From contig CAYYNP010000022.1 in the NCBI GenBank assembly GCA_964472545.1, positions 1-58,260 of the forward strand: DNA of 58,260 bases, written 5' to 3'. This DNA comes from CAYYNP01 sp964472545. Its GTDB lineage: Bacteria; Planctomycetota; Planctomycetia; Pirellulales; Thermoguttaceae. The position numbers and the translations under genes were made by a program. The notes below the pieces were generated by a model. That model saw only the letters and a list, made by a program, of their open reading frames with translations. It did no database searches and was not told the origin of the DNA. Shown here one piece after another: positions 9,132-17,648 of this stretch (the stretch's first letter is position 1; each line of letters starts with the position of its first letter).

Positions 9132-10028
9132 TTATTCGTCGGGTTCTCCGCCGCTGCCGGGATCTTGCCGCAGTGTGTCGACGGCGTCGTCGAAGCAGCC
9201 CATCCGCCGCAGTGCTTTGGCCAGATTCAGACGGGGTTCGTCGCCGTCGGTGCCGGCCTCGACGGCCTCGCGGAGCACCTCGACGGCCTCTTCATAGCGG
9301 CCGGTGCGCATCAGCGACTTGCCCAGGTTGTTCCGGGCGAATTGGAATTCGCCGTCCCACTCCAGGCACGCTCGATAGGCCCGGATCGCCTTGCTGAACT
9401 CCTGCTCGCGGGCGTAGCAGAGCCCGAGGTTGAAGTAGAGGATCGGCTTCTCGCCCTCGGAAGCCTGTTCGGCGGCCCGTTGGTAGTGCGCGCGGGCCGC
9501 CTTCCAATCGCGGGCGTCGAAGTAGAGGTTGCCCAACTCGGCCGAGGCCGGCCAATAGCTGGCGTCGGCCGCCAGGCATCGCTCGAAATACTCGGCGGCC
9601 TCTTCGCCGCCGCCGTGCAGTTCGGCGTATCCCCGCAACAGACAGAAGGCGGCCGAGTCGGGCCACTTCTGTCCAAAGGGGGCGGCCATCCGTACCCAAA
9701 GTTCCGGCAGCGGATCGAGGATGAACGGCAGAACCCACGAGAACAACTCGGCACACTCCGGCGGCGATTCGGCCCACTGGCAATACTGATCGGCCGCGGC
9801 GCCGAGGTACTCGACGGCCAGGTCGTCGTCGTTGCGTTGGTAACCCACGTAGCCGCGGTGGTAGAATCCCTCGTCTTCGGGCAATTGCTCCAAGACGATT
9901 TCGAGTTGCTCCAGATCGTCCTCCGTGCCGGCGGGCGAACGGCAGCGGTCGAGCAGGGCCTCGGCCTGCCGGCGGAGTTGATCCAATGCCGCGTCGTCGG
10001 GCGTTGGTGTGGTCTGTTCGTCGCCCAC
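9132..10028 (-). CDS. Tetratricopeptide-repeat protein
   Basis: 298 residues from a GTG start (MGDEQTTPTP) preceded by a GGGGGA run. There is no signal peptide or membrane span, so it is probably cytoplasmic. The C-terminal two thirds contain TPR units, for example ASYWPASAELGNLYFDA, ILYFNLGLCYAREQEF, AIRAYRACLEWDGEFQFA and EEAVEVLREAVEAG. The rest is acidic and helical. TPR arrays bind partner proteins; no catalytic motif is seen. It lies 42 bases downstream-facing from the oxidoreductase gene (on the upstream side in transcription) and may share its transcript. Confidence 0.8.
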   Translation of the reverse strand: MGDEQTTPTPDDAALDQLRRQAEALLDRCRSPAGTEDDLEQLEIVLEQLPEDEGFYHRGYVGYQRNDDDLAVEYLGAAADQYCQWAESPPECAELFSWVLPFILDPLPELWVRMAAPFGQKWPDSAAFCLLRGYAELHGGGEEAAEYFERCLAADASYWPASAELGNLYFDARDWKAARAHYQRAAEQASEGEKPILYFNLGLCYAREQEFSKAIRAYRACLEWDGEFQFARNNLGKSLMRTGRYEEAVEVLREAVEAGTDGDEPRLNLAKALRRMGCFDDAVDTLRQDPGSGGEPDE

Positions 10029-10050
10029 TGGGTGTCCCCCGTGTTCGAAT

Positions 10051-10070
10051 AGTAGGCATCTCGCTTCGGC
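10051..10070. repeat. Dispersed palindromic element, AGTAGGCATCTCGCT type
   Basis: AGTAGGCATCTCGCT here reappears as its exact complement at 42205-42219. Both copies are intergenic. Here it is followed by a second short palindrome, GTCTCGCCGCGGCGAGAC (about 10081-10098). Confidence 0.5.
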
Positions 10071-10151
10071 GAAATGGTCCCGTCTCGCCGCGGCGAGACG
10101 ACGACATTGTGTTTTGTAACGGTCACGCCAACGCGAGACGACAATTCCGGT

Positions 10152-11204
10152 TTACTCCTGCCAGCCGTGCGCGTCTCTCACGGCGATCATCGCCGCCAGG
10201 ATGTCGTTCCAGGTTTGCGGCTTCATCATGACTTCGTTGGGGAACATGCAGCCGTCCCAGCAGAGATGGCTGATCCGCTTGGTCAACTCGCCGTCCTCGC
10301 CGCGGAGCCAATAGCCGGCGTGGCGGGGGATGTCGAGCTTGCCGTTGGGATCGGTGGCTTGGCAATGGCGGCCCGTCTTGTCGTGCGAGCCGGAGCCGTG
10401 CACCGTGCCGTCGTTCTGGGCAACGTGCAACTCGATCGTCCCGGGGCGCAGTGCGTCGGTGAGCGTCTTATAGGCCGCGTCGAATTGCGCTTGGTCGCTG
10501 AAATCAAATCCCTCGGGCAAGATCGCGTCTTCCGGGGCGTTGTAGCCCAACAGATACAACAGCGTGTGCGACATGTCGGCCTGGAAGCCGAGCGTGTTGG
10601 GACGGTCGACCAGTTCCATCAACTGGATCATCCGCCGCCAACTGTGCATGCCGCCCCAGCAGATCTCTCCTTCGGCGGCCATCCGTTCGCCGTGGCCCTC
10701 GGCCACCTGGCAGGCCTCGCGAAAGGTGTCGGCGATCTTCTTCATGTTGGCTTCCGGATCGGCCGCCCAGGAGGCGACGTCGATACCGGAATCGAACCGC
10801 ACGTTGCCGTTGGGACGCACGCCCATCTCGCGCAGCGTCTTGGCCACGTGGCAGGCCTTGCGGACCTGGCCCACGAAGCCGGCCCGCCCGGCACCTTCAT
10901 CCAAGGGCGAGCCGCCGCCGGTGCCTTCGTAGATTGGGGCCACCACGGTCCCCACGTTGAGGTTCCGCGCCTGGGCCTTTTCGGCCAGGCTCTTGATCTC
11001 GTCGTCGCCGCCATCGATGTTGAAGTGCGGGTCGTAGAGGAAGATGTCGAAACCCTCGAACTTCAGCCCGTCGACCTCGGCCGCGGCGGTCATATCGAGC
11101 ATCGTGCCCAGGTCGATGGGCGGCTCGGCGCCCTCGCCCTTGCCGACCAATCCCGGCCAGGCGGCGTTGTGGAGTTTGGGATAGTTGTTCGTGTGCGTTG
11201 CCAT
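10152..11204 (-). CDS. Xylose isomerase-like TIM-barrel protein (sugar isomerase/epimerase family)
   Basis: 350 residues; GGAGAG precedes the ATG at 11204. The sequence has the pattern of xylose-isomerase-like TIM barrels: VDGLKFEGFDIFLYDP, NVGTVVAPIYEG and the metal-ligand-like segments GEICWGGMHSW, LGFQADMSHTLLYLLGY and HVAQNDGTVHG. A regulatory or second catalytic domain is absent. The family includes isomerases, epimerases and endonuclease IV; the sugar neighbours favour an isomerase or epimerase. The next gene upstream on the same strand is a second, diverged member of the same superfamily, so the two may act in one pathway. Substrate unknown. Confidence 0.82.
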   Translation of the reverse strand: MATHTNNYPKLHNAAWPGLVGKGEGAEPPIDLGTMLDMTAAAEVDGLKFEGFDIFLYDPHFNIDGGDDEIKSLAEKAQARNLNVGTVVAPIYEGTGGGSPLDEGAGRAGFVGQVRKACHVAKTLREMGVRPNGNVRFDSGIDVASWAADPEANMKKIADTFREACQVAEGHGERMAAEGEICWGGMHSWRRMIQLMELVDRPNTLGFQADMSHTLLYLLGYNAPEDAILPEGFDFSDQAQFDAAYKTLTDALRPGTIELHVAQNDGTVHGSGSHDKTGRHCQATDPNGKLDIPRHAGYWLRGEDGELTKRISHLCWDGCMFPNEVMMKPQTWNDILAAMIAVRDAHGWQE

Positions 11205-11280
11205 GCTCGCTCTCCGTAGGGTTGTGTATGGACTTTATTGTCTTGTTGGGGCTTCGCAGATACTCGGCTCTCTGGATATT

Positions 11281-12210
11281 CTATCCGAATTCCTCGGCCA
11301 ACTCGTCAACAAACCCCTTGCAGTCGGCCGTCGCCTCCCAAGCGTCGCCACAGCAGCAAAGGTCGATCGTCCACCAGTCGTCCGGGCAGCTTCCGACGAC
11401 CAGCGCCGGCATGATCTCATCGAAGTCGAGTTGGCCACGTCCGAAGGGCACATGTTTGCTGGTCCGCCCGTCGTGCAGCGTGCCGTCGGAATCGATCAGG
11501 TGGATCCGGCCGATCTTGCCTTCCAGCCGCTGGGCAAACTCCCGCACGCCGCCGGGAAGCGTCTCCTTTTCGCCCACCTGCCGGGCACCGTGTACGGCGA
11601 TCATGTTGGCGTGGCAGGTGTCGAAGAGCGTGTAGAAGTTGTCTTCGCTCACGCCGTCGAGCACGCGGAACACGTCGCTGGGTTTGTTCAGCGCGAATCC
11701 CGGCTCGAACTCCCAGACCACCCGCAGGCCGTGATCGGCAGCGATCTTCGAGCATTCCTTCCACGTGCTCACCAGCCGGCCGAGCGCATCGTCGTACTCG
11801 ACCAGCACGTCGACCGGCGGCTCGCCGGGCACTTCGCCCACGCTACCCGGCGGCTCGATCGTGTCGACGCGGATGACTTCGATTCCCAGGTCCGTGCAAA
11901 AGCGGACGTGCTTGGTAAAAGCGGCCAGATAGGCGTCGCGTTTTCGGGCGGTGATCAGCGTCTCGCCGCTGAAATCGGCGGCCAGACCGCTGCACGCCAT
12001 GCCTTGCGATTCCCAGAGCGCACGGACTTCGTCGCGCCGGTCCATATTGTCCAGCGCGTCGGGGTTCGGATGCGGAGCGAAGGCGCCGAGTTCCAGCCCG
12101 TCGAATCCCAACTCCGCCAGCCGCCCGACGACTTCGGGAAACGGGACCGGCCGATCGGCGTACGGACCGATCGCGTACGCCCAGGTGCCAATCGAAATCC
12201 GCTTGGCCAT
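11281..12210 (-). CDS. Sugar phosphate isomerase/epimerase family protein
   Basis: 309 residues from ATG at 12210 (MAKRISIGTWAYAIGP); an upstream in-frame ATG at 12267 lies inside a palindromic repeat and was not used. TIM-barrel landmarks are GFDGLELGAFAPHPN, the VRVDTIEPPG-type strand, VVWEFEPGF (probable metal-binding Glu), YTLFDTCHANMIAV (Asp and His), GRIHLIDSDGTLHDG and FGRGQLDFDEIMPAL. These fit the AP-endonuclease-2/xylose-isomerase-like fold. It lies 76 bases upstream of the other TIM-barrel gene and is transcribed with it. Exact reaction not determinable. Confidence 0.85.
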   Translation of the reverse strand: MAKRISIGTWAYAIGPYADRPVPFPEVVGRLAELGFDGLELGAFAPHPNPDALDNMDRRDEVRALWESQGMACSGLAADFSGETLITARKRDAYLAAFTKHVRFCTDLGIEVIRVDTIEPPGSVGEVPGEPPVDVLVEYDDALGRLVSTWKECSKIAADHGLRVVWEFEPGFALNKPSDVFRVLDGVSEDNFYTLFDTCHANMIAVHGARQVGEKETLPGGVREFAQRLEGKIGRIHLIDSDGTLHDGRTSKHVPFGRGQLDFDEIMPALVVGSCPDDWWTIDLCCCGDAWEATADCKGFVDELAEEFG

Positions 12211-12245
12211 CGCTTCCGTGTCCCTCCCGCTGTGGCGCCGAAAAG

Positions 12246-12305
12246 GTGACAAGCACCTTTTGTACAAAGCACCCTTCGGGCCGTTCCGGCAAAAGGGGCT
12301 TGTCG
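12246..12305. repeat. Palindromic repeat with a CGGGCCGTT core
   Basis: Imperfect arms GTGACAAGCACCTTTTG (12246-12262) and CAAAAGGGGCTTGTC (about 12290-12304) enclose CAAAGCACCCTTCGGGCC... . The core closely matches the inside of the hairpin at 37448-37514 (TTTTGTRCRAAGC, then CGGGCCGTTYCGGCAA), so the two are one family with diverged arms. It lies between the TIR gene and the isomerase gene. Confidence 0.65.
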
Positions 12306-12332
12306 CTCTGGTCTCTTGAAACCCGCAGTCGC

Positions 12333-12752
12333 TTACCCGATTGCGCCAACCATTGCCTCGATCGCGCCAACAATTGCCTGGCGGTCCTTCTCGTCATCGC
12401 CGGTAGCCGTATACCGTTGAGTACGCCTAAACCGGGGTTTGAATTCCTCGAACACAAGGGGCCCTTCGAGTGCTTCCAGAACCACGGGGACGATGTCTTT
12501 GCCCAATTCCTGGGCATATTCAATCTCGTTCAACACCCAAGTACTCGCCAGTGAAGCAAGCGATATTAGCGATAGCATGACATCACACATCTCGACTTGC
12601 TGGCGGATTCGCTCGGGCCACTTCTCTCCAGGTTGAATTCCTGCTTCGTCACGAAACACCGAGTACCCCGATGCACGCAACCACTTCTCGCATTTGCGAG
12701 AGAATCCATGGTCTGGATCGACGTTCTGCTTGTAGTTGATGAAGACTAACAT
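12333..12752 (-). CDS. Stand-alone TIR-domain protein
   Basis: 139 residues. The ATG at 12752 was chosen because GGGAGGAAGAAGC lies directly before it; an upstream in-frame start at 12824 would add 24 unrelated residues. The N-terminus MLVFINYKQN is the first TIR strand (box 1), followed by WLRASGYSVFRDEAGI, CDVMLSLISLASLASTW and VLNEIEYAQELGKDIVPV. Glu76 in STWVLNEIEYA is in the place of the NADase glutamate of TIR enzymes. No other domain is fused and no defence partner is adjacent. The gene sits inside a sugar-metabolism cluster and is flanked by a palindromic repeat. Roles could be NAD-consuming defence or a protein-interaction signal; sequence alone does not decide. Confidence 0.8.
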   Translation of the reverse strand: MLVFINYKQNVDPDHGFSRKCEKWLRASGYSVFRDEAGIQPGEKWPERIRQQVEMCDVMLSLISLASLASTWVLNEIEYAQELGKDIVPVVLEALEGPLVFEEFKPRFRRTQRYTATGDDEKDRQAIVGAIEAMVGAIG

Positions 12753-12866
12753 GCTTCTTCCTCCCGCATGGGAAACAAGACTGAAGCGGAACGCAGTGAT
12801 ACCTCCAATCATTAACTTGGTCAAGCGTCAACTGATCTGCTTCAGTCAATCCGATCCAGAGCCTAA

Positions 12867-14111
12867 TCACCTATAGTCCCCCACGTTGGGCATATCGTCA
12901 TGCACGTCGGGCCCAAAATACCGCAGGCCGACCAACGGCTCGCCGCCGGTGTTTTCGATTTCCACGCCCTCGGTGGCCGCCTGGTGGGTGATGAACACCT
13001 CGTCCCAGGGCTCTTCGCCGAAGTGGATCATCACGGGCGTCTGCAATTGCAGCTTGCCCATCCGGCCGGTGCCCTGCACGGTGATCCAGCCGCTGGCCCC
13101 GCGATCCTTCAACGTACACTTGGCGCCCGGCTCGATGGTCAACTCCTTGGCCGAGAAGAGTTGCTTGCCGTCGACCTGGCCGTAGTCGATCCACTTGTCG
13201 GTGTAGCCGTCGCCCGAGCAGGCCGGATCGACGACCGGCTCAAGGTAGTTGTTCTGCTTGAAGTACGGGTCGACGTTCTTTTCCCAGTCGAGCTGGCTGA
13301 TGATGAAATCGAGGTCCTGGTGCTTCTCCTTGGGCACGTCCTTGACCAACAGGTCCCACGGCACCTGGCGTCCCTCGACCAGCGACTGGAACATGCCGAA
13401 GACGTCGCTACCCCACTGCGGCTCGTAGGTGCAGAGCGAACCCGGGGCGTGCAATACGCCGGCGGGAATCAACCATCCGGTGCCCGGCTTCAGCCGATAT
13501 GCTCGGGAAAGGTCTTGGATGCCGTTGTCGCCCTTATTCCAGTTCTCCAGACACTTCCGCACGTCGGCTTTGGTGGTGCCCGGCTCGAGGCCCATGAAGG
13601 TGTAGTCGAAGTGGTTGTCGGCCGCGTTGAGTTGCGGCGGGAAGTAGTAGCTCTCGGGCTTGCCTTCCTGGTCGGTCAGCTTGGCGAACTCGGCCGACTG
13701 GTGCATGTGATGCGGGATGGGGCCCATGTTGTCGAAGAACTTCGAGTAGACCGGCCACCGCTGGTATTTCTCGAACATCGCATCGCCGACCACCCGGCCG
13801 CCGCCTTCCGCCACGGCGTCGCGGAGCAGGAACCGCTGGCCCTCGAAGACACAGTAGCTGAGCCCTTCGTCCGGCTCGCGGTTGTCGTTCATCGCCTCGG
13901 TCGTGCTGGCGAACCACCGCTCGTCGATGCCGCCGCGGTGCACGCCCAGGGCGTACCAGTCGTTCGGGGCCAGCTTGATCCGCTTGCCGGGGTGCAGGAA
14001 GCTTCGCGGCACCCAGGCAGGCGTCAGCCGCAACAGCCCGCCACCGGCGTCCAACGCGCGATCCAGAATCGCGCCCACGTTATCCTTGTTCACAATGGGA
14101 GAGGCACACAT
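12867..14111 (-). CDS. Cupin protein resembling class I mannose-6-phosphate isomerase
   Basis: 414 residues. Metal-site residues of type I phosphomannose isomerase are recognisable: PHHMHQ (His134, His135, His137), GKPESYYF at 150-157 (KPE motif) and LIPAGVLHAPGS with His221. A second cupin barrel follows in the C-terminal half (about 300-410, with LTIEPGAKCTLKDRG and VMIHFGEEPWDEVFIT). There are large insertions compared with E. coli ManA, so the substrate may differ. The gene follows the sugar-isomerase genes on the same strand and stands back to back with the DUF4432 gene. Confidence 0.8.
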   Translation of the reverse strand: MCASPIVNKDNVGAILDRALDAGGGLLRLTPAWVPRSFLHPGKRIKLAPNDWYALGVHRGGIDERWFASTTEAMNDNREPDEGLSYCVFEGQRFLLRDAVAEGGGRVVGDAMFEKYQRWPVYSKFFDNMGPIPHHMHQSAEFAKLTDQEGKPESYYFPPQLNAADNHFDYTFMGLEPGTTKADVRKCLENWNKGDNGIQDLSRAYRLKPGTGWLIPAGVLHAPGSLCTYEPQWGSDVFGMFQSLVEGRQVPWDLLVKDVPKEKHQDLDFIISQLDWEKNVDPYFKQNNYLEPVVDPACSGDGYTDKWIDYGQVDGKQLFSAKELTIEPGAKCTLKDRGASGWITVQGTGRMGKLQLQTPVMIHFGEEPWDEVFITHQAATEGVEIENTGGEPLVGLRYFGPDVHDDMPNVGDYR

Positions 14112-14398
14112 GATCGACTACAACTCCGTTGGTTCGTGGACACATCCGCCGCGCGCTACGACCGCGTTTCGGCAAGCCCTTTTTGTATCCCACAGGCGGG
14201 GTGATGACAAGTAACCGGGGGCGAATCGCGAGCGAAAACAGGAAGACTAGGTGGTGTGGGAGGCCTGAAACGGAAGGCCAGCATCGCCCGCCAGTGGCTA
14301 CAGCGCGGTTTTCCCTGAAGGGACACTGGATCGTCTCGGTGGCACGTCGTACATTGTGCGCCGGAAACACAAGCCCCTTCACTCTGGAGACGCCGACC

Positions 14399-15562
14399 AT
14401 GGCCGCCAAGACCTGGACGCTGACCGACCAGCAACAAGACATCTACGTTGATCAGATCGCTCTTTCGCCGGAGAACGTCGGAGGCGAAACGCGTGATTAC
14501 TCGGTCACCAAACGCACGCTGCGAGGCGGGCTTCGCGACGGGATCGACGCCATTGAAGTCGATAATGGCACCTTCCGCTTCGTGGTGCTGCCTACCCGGG
14601 GAATGGGGATTTGGCGGGCCGGACTGGGCAATCTTTCGCTCGGCTGGAAGTCGCCGCTGCCCGGACCGGTGCATCCGAGGCTGGTGCAGCTTTGGGAGCC
14701 CTCCGGGATAGGTTGGCTCGACGGCTTCGACGAGATGCTGGTCCGTTGCGGCTTGGAGAGCAACGGGGCGCCGGAGTTCGATGAGAAGGGCGAACTGGTC
14801 TATCCGCTGCACGGCAAGATTGCCAATATCCCGGCCCATCAGGTCGAGGTGACCATCGACGACGACTCGGGCGAGATCGCCGTTCGCGGCACGGTCGACG
14901 AATCGCGGCTGTTTGGCAACAAGCTGCGGATGGTCTCGACGATCCGCACCACGGTCGGCCAGCCGGGCATCACCGTTTGCGACGAGATCACGAACATTTC
15001 GGCCCAGCCGAGCGAGTTGGAGTTACTCTATCACGTCAACTTTGGCACCCCGCTGCTGGACCCCGGCTCGAAAGTCGTGTTGCCGGTGGTCAAAGTGGCT
15101 CCGCGCGACGCAGTGGCGGTGGGCAACGTGGCCGAGTGGGACACCTACGGCCCGGAGACGCCCGGTTCGTCGGAGGCCGTCTTCTTCTTCGACCTGGCCG
15201 CCAACTACGACGGCAACACGCAGACCCTGCTGCGCAACGCGGCCGGCGACCGGGGTGTGAGCCTGAAGTTCAGCAAGAACGAGTTGCCCTGCTTCACCCT
15301 CTGGAAGAATCGCCAAGCCGAGGCCGACGGCTACGTCACCGGGCTAGAACCGGCGATCAACTTCCCCAACGTTAAATCGTTCGAGAAGCAACAGGGCCGC
15401 GTGGCCACGCTGGCCCCCGGCGAGACACGACGTATCACCGTTACCCTCGAAGCCCACGCCGATGCGGCCGCCGTCGCTGAGGCCGAAGCAGCCGTCGCCG
15501 CCATCCAGCAGAGCAGCACGCCGGAAGTGCGCGAAACGCCCAATCCCGACTGGTCTGCATAG
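14399..15562 (+). CDS. DUF4432 / aldose 1-epimerase-like protein
   Basis: 387 residues from ATG at 14399 with GGAGA eight bases upstream; the frame extends further left without family similarity. The fold is a galactose-mutarotase-like beta-sandwich: VLPTRGMGIWRA, LGWKSPLPGPVHP, LYHVNFGTPLL and FTLWKNRQAEADGYVTGLEPA are typical of DUF4432, which groups with aldose-1-epimerases. The usual catalytic Glu would be in the TGLEPA segment. It is divergent from the cupin isomerase gene; the 287 bases between them should hold both promoters. Probable role: interconversion of sugar anomers for the neighbouring pathway, by inference. Confidence 0.82.
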   Translation: MAAKTWTLTDQQQDIYVDQIALSPENVGGETRDYSVTKRTLRGGLRDGIDAIEVDNGTFRFVVLPTRGMGIWRAGLGNLSLGWKSPLPGPVHPRLVQLWEPSGIGWLDGFDEMLVRCGLESNGAPEFDEKGELVYPLHGKIANIPAHQVEVTIDDDSGEIAVRGTVDESRLFGNKLRMVSTIRTTVGQPGITVCDEITNISAQPSELELLYHVNFGTPLLDPGSKVVLPVVKVAPRDAVAVGNVAEWDTYGPETPGSSEAVFFFDLAANYDGNTQTLLRNAAGDRGVSLKFSKNELPCFTLWKNRQAEADGYVTGLEPAINFPNVKSFEKQQGRVATLAPGETRRITVTLEAHADAAAVAEAEAAVAAIQQSSTPEVRETPNPDWSA

Positions 15563-15660
15563 GCCCGTCTTCCGACGCAAGCAAACCACATCGTTGGGTG
15601 GCCCCGCCGCTTCTCCGCATTAGTCACTGCCACTTCTCTCGCATAGCCGGAGAAGCGTCG

Positions 15661-15721
15661 GGGTGGCGAAGCCACGAGAGGATCCGTCCTCAATCGGATG
15701 CCTCTTGTGGCTTCGCCACCC
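15661..15721. repeat. Palindromic hairpin between convergent genes
   Basis: The 21-base arm at 15661-15681 (starts GGGTGGCGAAGCCAC) pairs with 15701-15721 (ends GTGGCTTCGCCACCC) with one mismatch. The arms are themselves palindromic (GTGGCGAAGCCAC), as in REP-type elements. It lies between convergent genes and could serve as a bidirectional terminator, though no T-run follows. Confidence 0.7.
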
Positions 15722-15798
15722 GGACACTCTTGCGAACACGGTCAATCGTTTGGCTGCGTCTTCTCCGCAAGAGTGGCCGGGCCACCCACGAGTGTACC

Positions 15799-16692
15799 CT
15801 ATCCCCCCGGCGCACGGATCACAAACAGCAATCCCCTCGGCCCGTCTGTTGGCGACGGGCTCCACACGTAGAGCAACTCCTCGCCGCGCACGCAAGCCAG
15901 ATGGCTTCCGGCGGCCGCTAGTCCTTCGACTTGCTCGAGCGTCCACCCTTCGCGTTGCCAAAGCTCGCCGAGTTGGGCCAGCTCACGGTCGCAGGACGCG
16001 ACTTCGCCGATCAGACGCCCCTGGCTGTCCCAGCGCTGTGCGAGGCGCCGTGAATTCTCCGGCAAGGGGAGCAGACCGTCGGCGACAGTTTCCTTGGGCG
16101 TTGCGTCTTCGGCCGGCCGGGCTTCGATCAACATCCAGCCCTCGGCGCCTTTGTGCCAGGCGATGCGGACCAGCGCGAGACTCTCGTGCTCACCGTCCAG
16201 CGCGGCAAACGCAATCACACGGAAACTCGGATGTTCGAGGCGGTAGGTTATCGAATCTTCAGTGGCCGACCGGCTTGCGTCGAGCGACTTGAGCAGCCCG
16301 ATCACGTCTTGCTGTAACGACTCGACCGCCGCGGACGGCTCGATTTGTGGCGGGGGCTTGAGCAACTCGCTCTCCAGTTGTTCCGGATCGGACCGGGTCA
16401 TCCCAATCTGCCACGCGACGCCGCCGAAGGTCCAATGGCCGTCGAGGAAATCGGAAAGCAGGACCTGCCGCACGGGCGGCGCGACGTTCTCTTCGACCGC
16501 TTCGCCGGACGGCGGCGACGGACTTGGCAGCACGAACGGACCGACGGTCGTCACCACGATCCAGACAATGACGGCGGCCAGTGCCAATCGCCCGCCGTTT
16601 TGCAGCACGCGAAACCAGGTCGGCATGCCCGATTTATCCGACGACGCGTCGGCGGCAGGTTTCGGATCGGCGGTTCGGTTGGATGAGGGCAT
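15799..16692 (-). CDS. Hypothetical single-span membrane protein
   Basis: 297 residues. A short cytoplasmic N-terminus is followed by a membrane span at about residues 35-55 (LALAAVIVWIVVTTVGPFVL), a proline-rich link, and an extracytoplasmic domain (SDFLDGHWTFGGVAWQIG ... GEELLYVWSPSPTDG) without a recognised family. It is the last gene of the minus-strand Tad-like set, 53 bases after the coiled-coil TadE-like gene, so it may be an accessory protein of that system. No function assigned. Confidence 0.7.
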   Translation of the reverse strand: MPSSNRTADPKPAADASSDKSGMPTWFRVLQNGGRLALAAVIVWIVVTTVGPFVLPSPSPPSGEAVEENVAPPVRQVLLSDFLDGHWTFGGVAWQIGMTRSDPEQLESELLKPPPQIEPSAAVESLQQDVIGLLKSLDASRSATEDSITYRLEHPSFRVIAFAALDGEHESLALVRIAWHKGAEGWMLIEARPAEDATPKETVADGLLPLPENSRRLAQRWDSQGRLIGEVASCDRELAQLGELWQREGWTLEQVEGLAAAGSHLACVRGEELLYVWSPSPTDGPRGLLFVIRAPGG

Positions 16693-16745
16693 GGTTTTGC
16701 GAAATGTCGTGACATCTTGCGGAGCAAGATGACTACTATCCCCGG

Positions 16746-17621
16746 CTAGGACAACGAATCGAGCATCTCTTCGGCCTGTTGCAGTCCGTTCTCAGCACGC
16801 CGCAGGGCGCGTTGGATCTCCCGGATGCGGTTGCGGCTGGCGTTGATCTGGCTCGACACCGAGTTGATATCGTCTTCGACCTCGGCGATATCCTCCTCCA
16901 AGCCTTCCGGCGCCGGCGGCGGATCGCGTTGGTCCTGTAAGTCGTCCAGTCTATCCTCCAGTTCTTCGCGACGCGACTCCAGTTCATCGAGTCGTCGCTG
17001 CTCGGCGGCCAGTTCGCGCCGGAATCCGGCGAGTTGGCGCTCGGCGCGGTCTCGGTTTTGTTCTGCCCGGTCCCGTGCGTCGTCGGAGGCGTCGGAGGCG
17101 TCGTCGGCAAAATCGACGTTGATGCCCATGTTCAGCAGTTGGAGCATTCCTCGCAACCCCGAGACATTGGCACCCTGCAACCCGCCGCCGGAGGCCATCC
17201 GCCGCAACACGCCAAAATGCGGCCGGCTGCCCTGAAACTCTGGCACTTCTCTGTAGTCCCACGAGCCGGCCATGACCGCGTTCTTCGACTTCGCGGTCTT
17301 GTCGCCGCCAAACCAGCGGTAGACGCGGAAACGGTCCTCCGACTCGGCGCCCACGATTCCGGCGGTCGGGTTCGCCAGCGCGGGCAAGGTCAACGGTTGG
17401 GTGCCGGCCGAGGCCGATCGCTTCTTCCAGGCCTTGTTGCGGACTTCGCTATGAACGTGCGTCTTCCACAGCGTGGCCCACGTCACCGAGAGAATCCCCG
17501 TGAAGACGAACATCAGAAACGGTAGTGCCAAGACGAACTCGAGCGTCGCCACACCGCGACGACTCGGCGAATGGCGACTCGGCGAGCGGCGGCCGGCGGA
17601 CGTTTTACGATTGGCGTTCAT
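16746..17621 (-). CDS. TadE-like pseudopilin with a C-terminal coiled coil
   Basis: 291 residues. The N-terminus has a basic stretch and the TadE-type motif RRGVATLEFVLALPFLMFVF (Glu five residues after the Gly), the prepilin-like cleavage and membrane segment. Residues about 180-290 are a long charged coiled coil (RAERQLAGFRRELAAEQRR, LESRREELEDRLDDLQ, then a second half after a PPPAPEG break). That tail is not normal for TadE, where the C-terminal part is a small globular domain. It follows the Tad-domain gene by 27 bases, so it belongs to the same transcript. Probably a minor pilin or membrane anchor of the Flp/Tad machine. Confidence 0.78.
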   Translation of the reverse strand: MNANRKTSAGRRSPSRHSPSRRGVATLEFVLALPFLMFVFTGILSVTWATLWKTHVHSEVRNKAWKKRSASAGTQPLTLPALANPTAGIVGAESEDRFRVYRWFGGDKTAKSKNAVMAGSWDYREVPEFQGSRPHFGVLRRMASGGGLQGANVSGLRGMLQLLNMGINVDFADDASDASDDARDRAEQNRDRAERQLAGFRRELAAEQRRLDELESRREELEDRLDDLQDQRDPPPAPEGLEEDIAEVEDDINSVSSQINASRNRIREIQRALRRAENGLQQAEEMLDSLS

Positions 17622-17648
17622 GGTGTCTCTCGTCGGTCCGTGGCTTTG

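Noticed and set aside
12900..14204. 434-codon plus-strand frame opposite the cupin gene
   Set aside because: Antisense shadow of a recognisable metal-binding cupin; no domain of its own.
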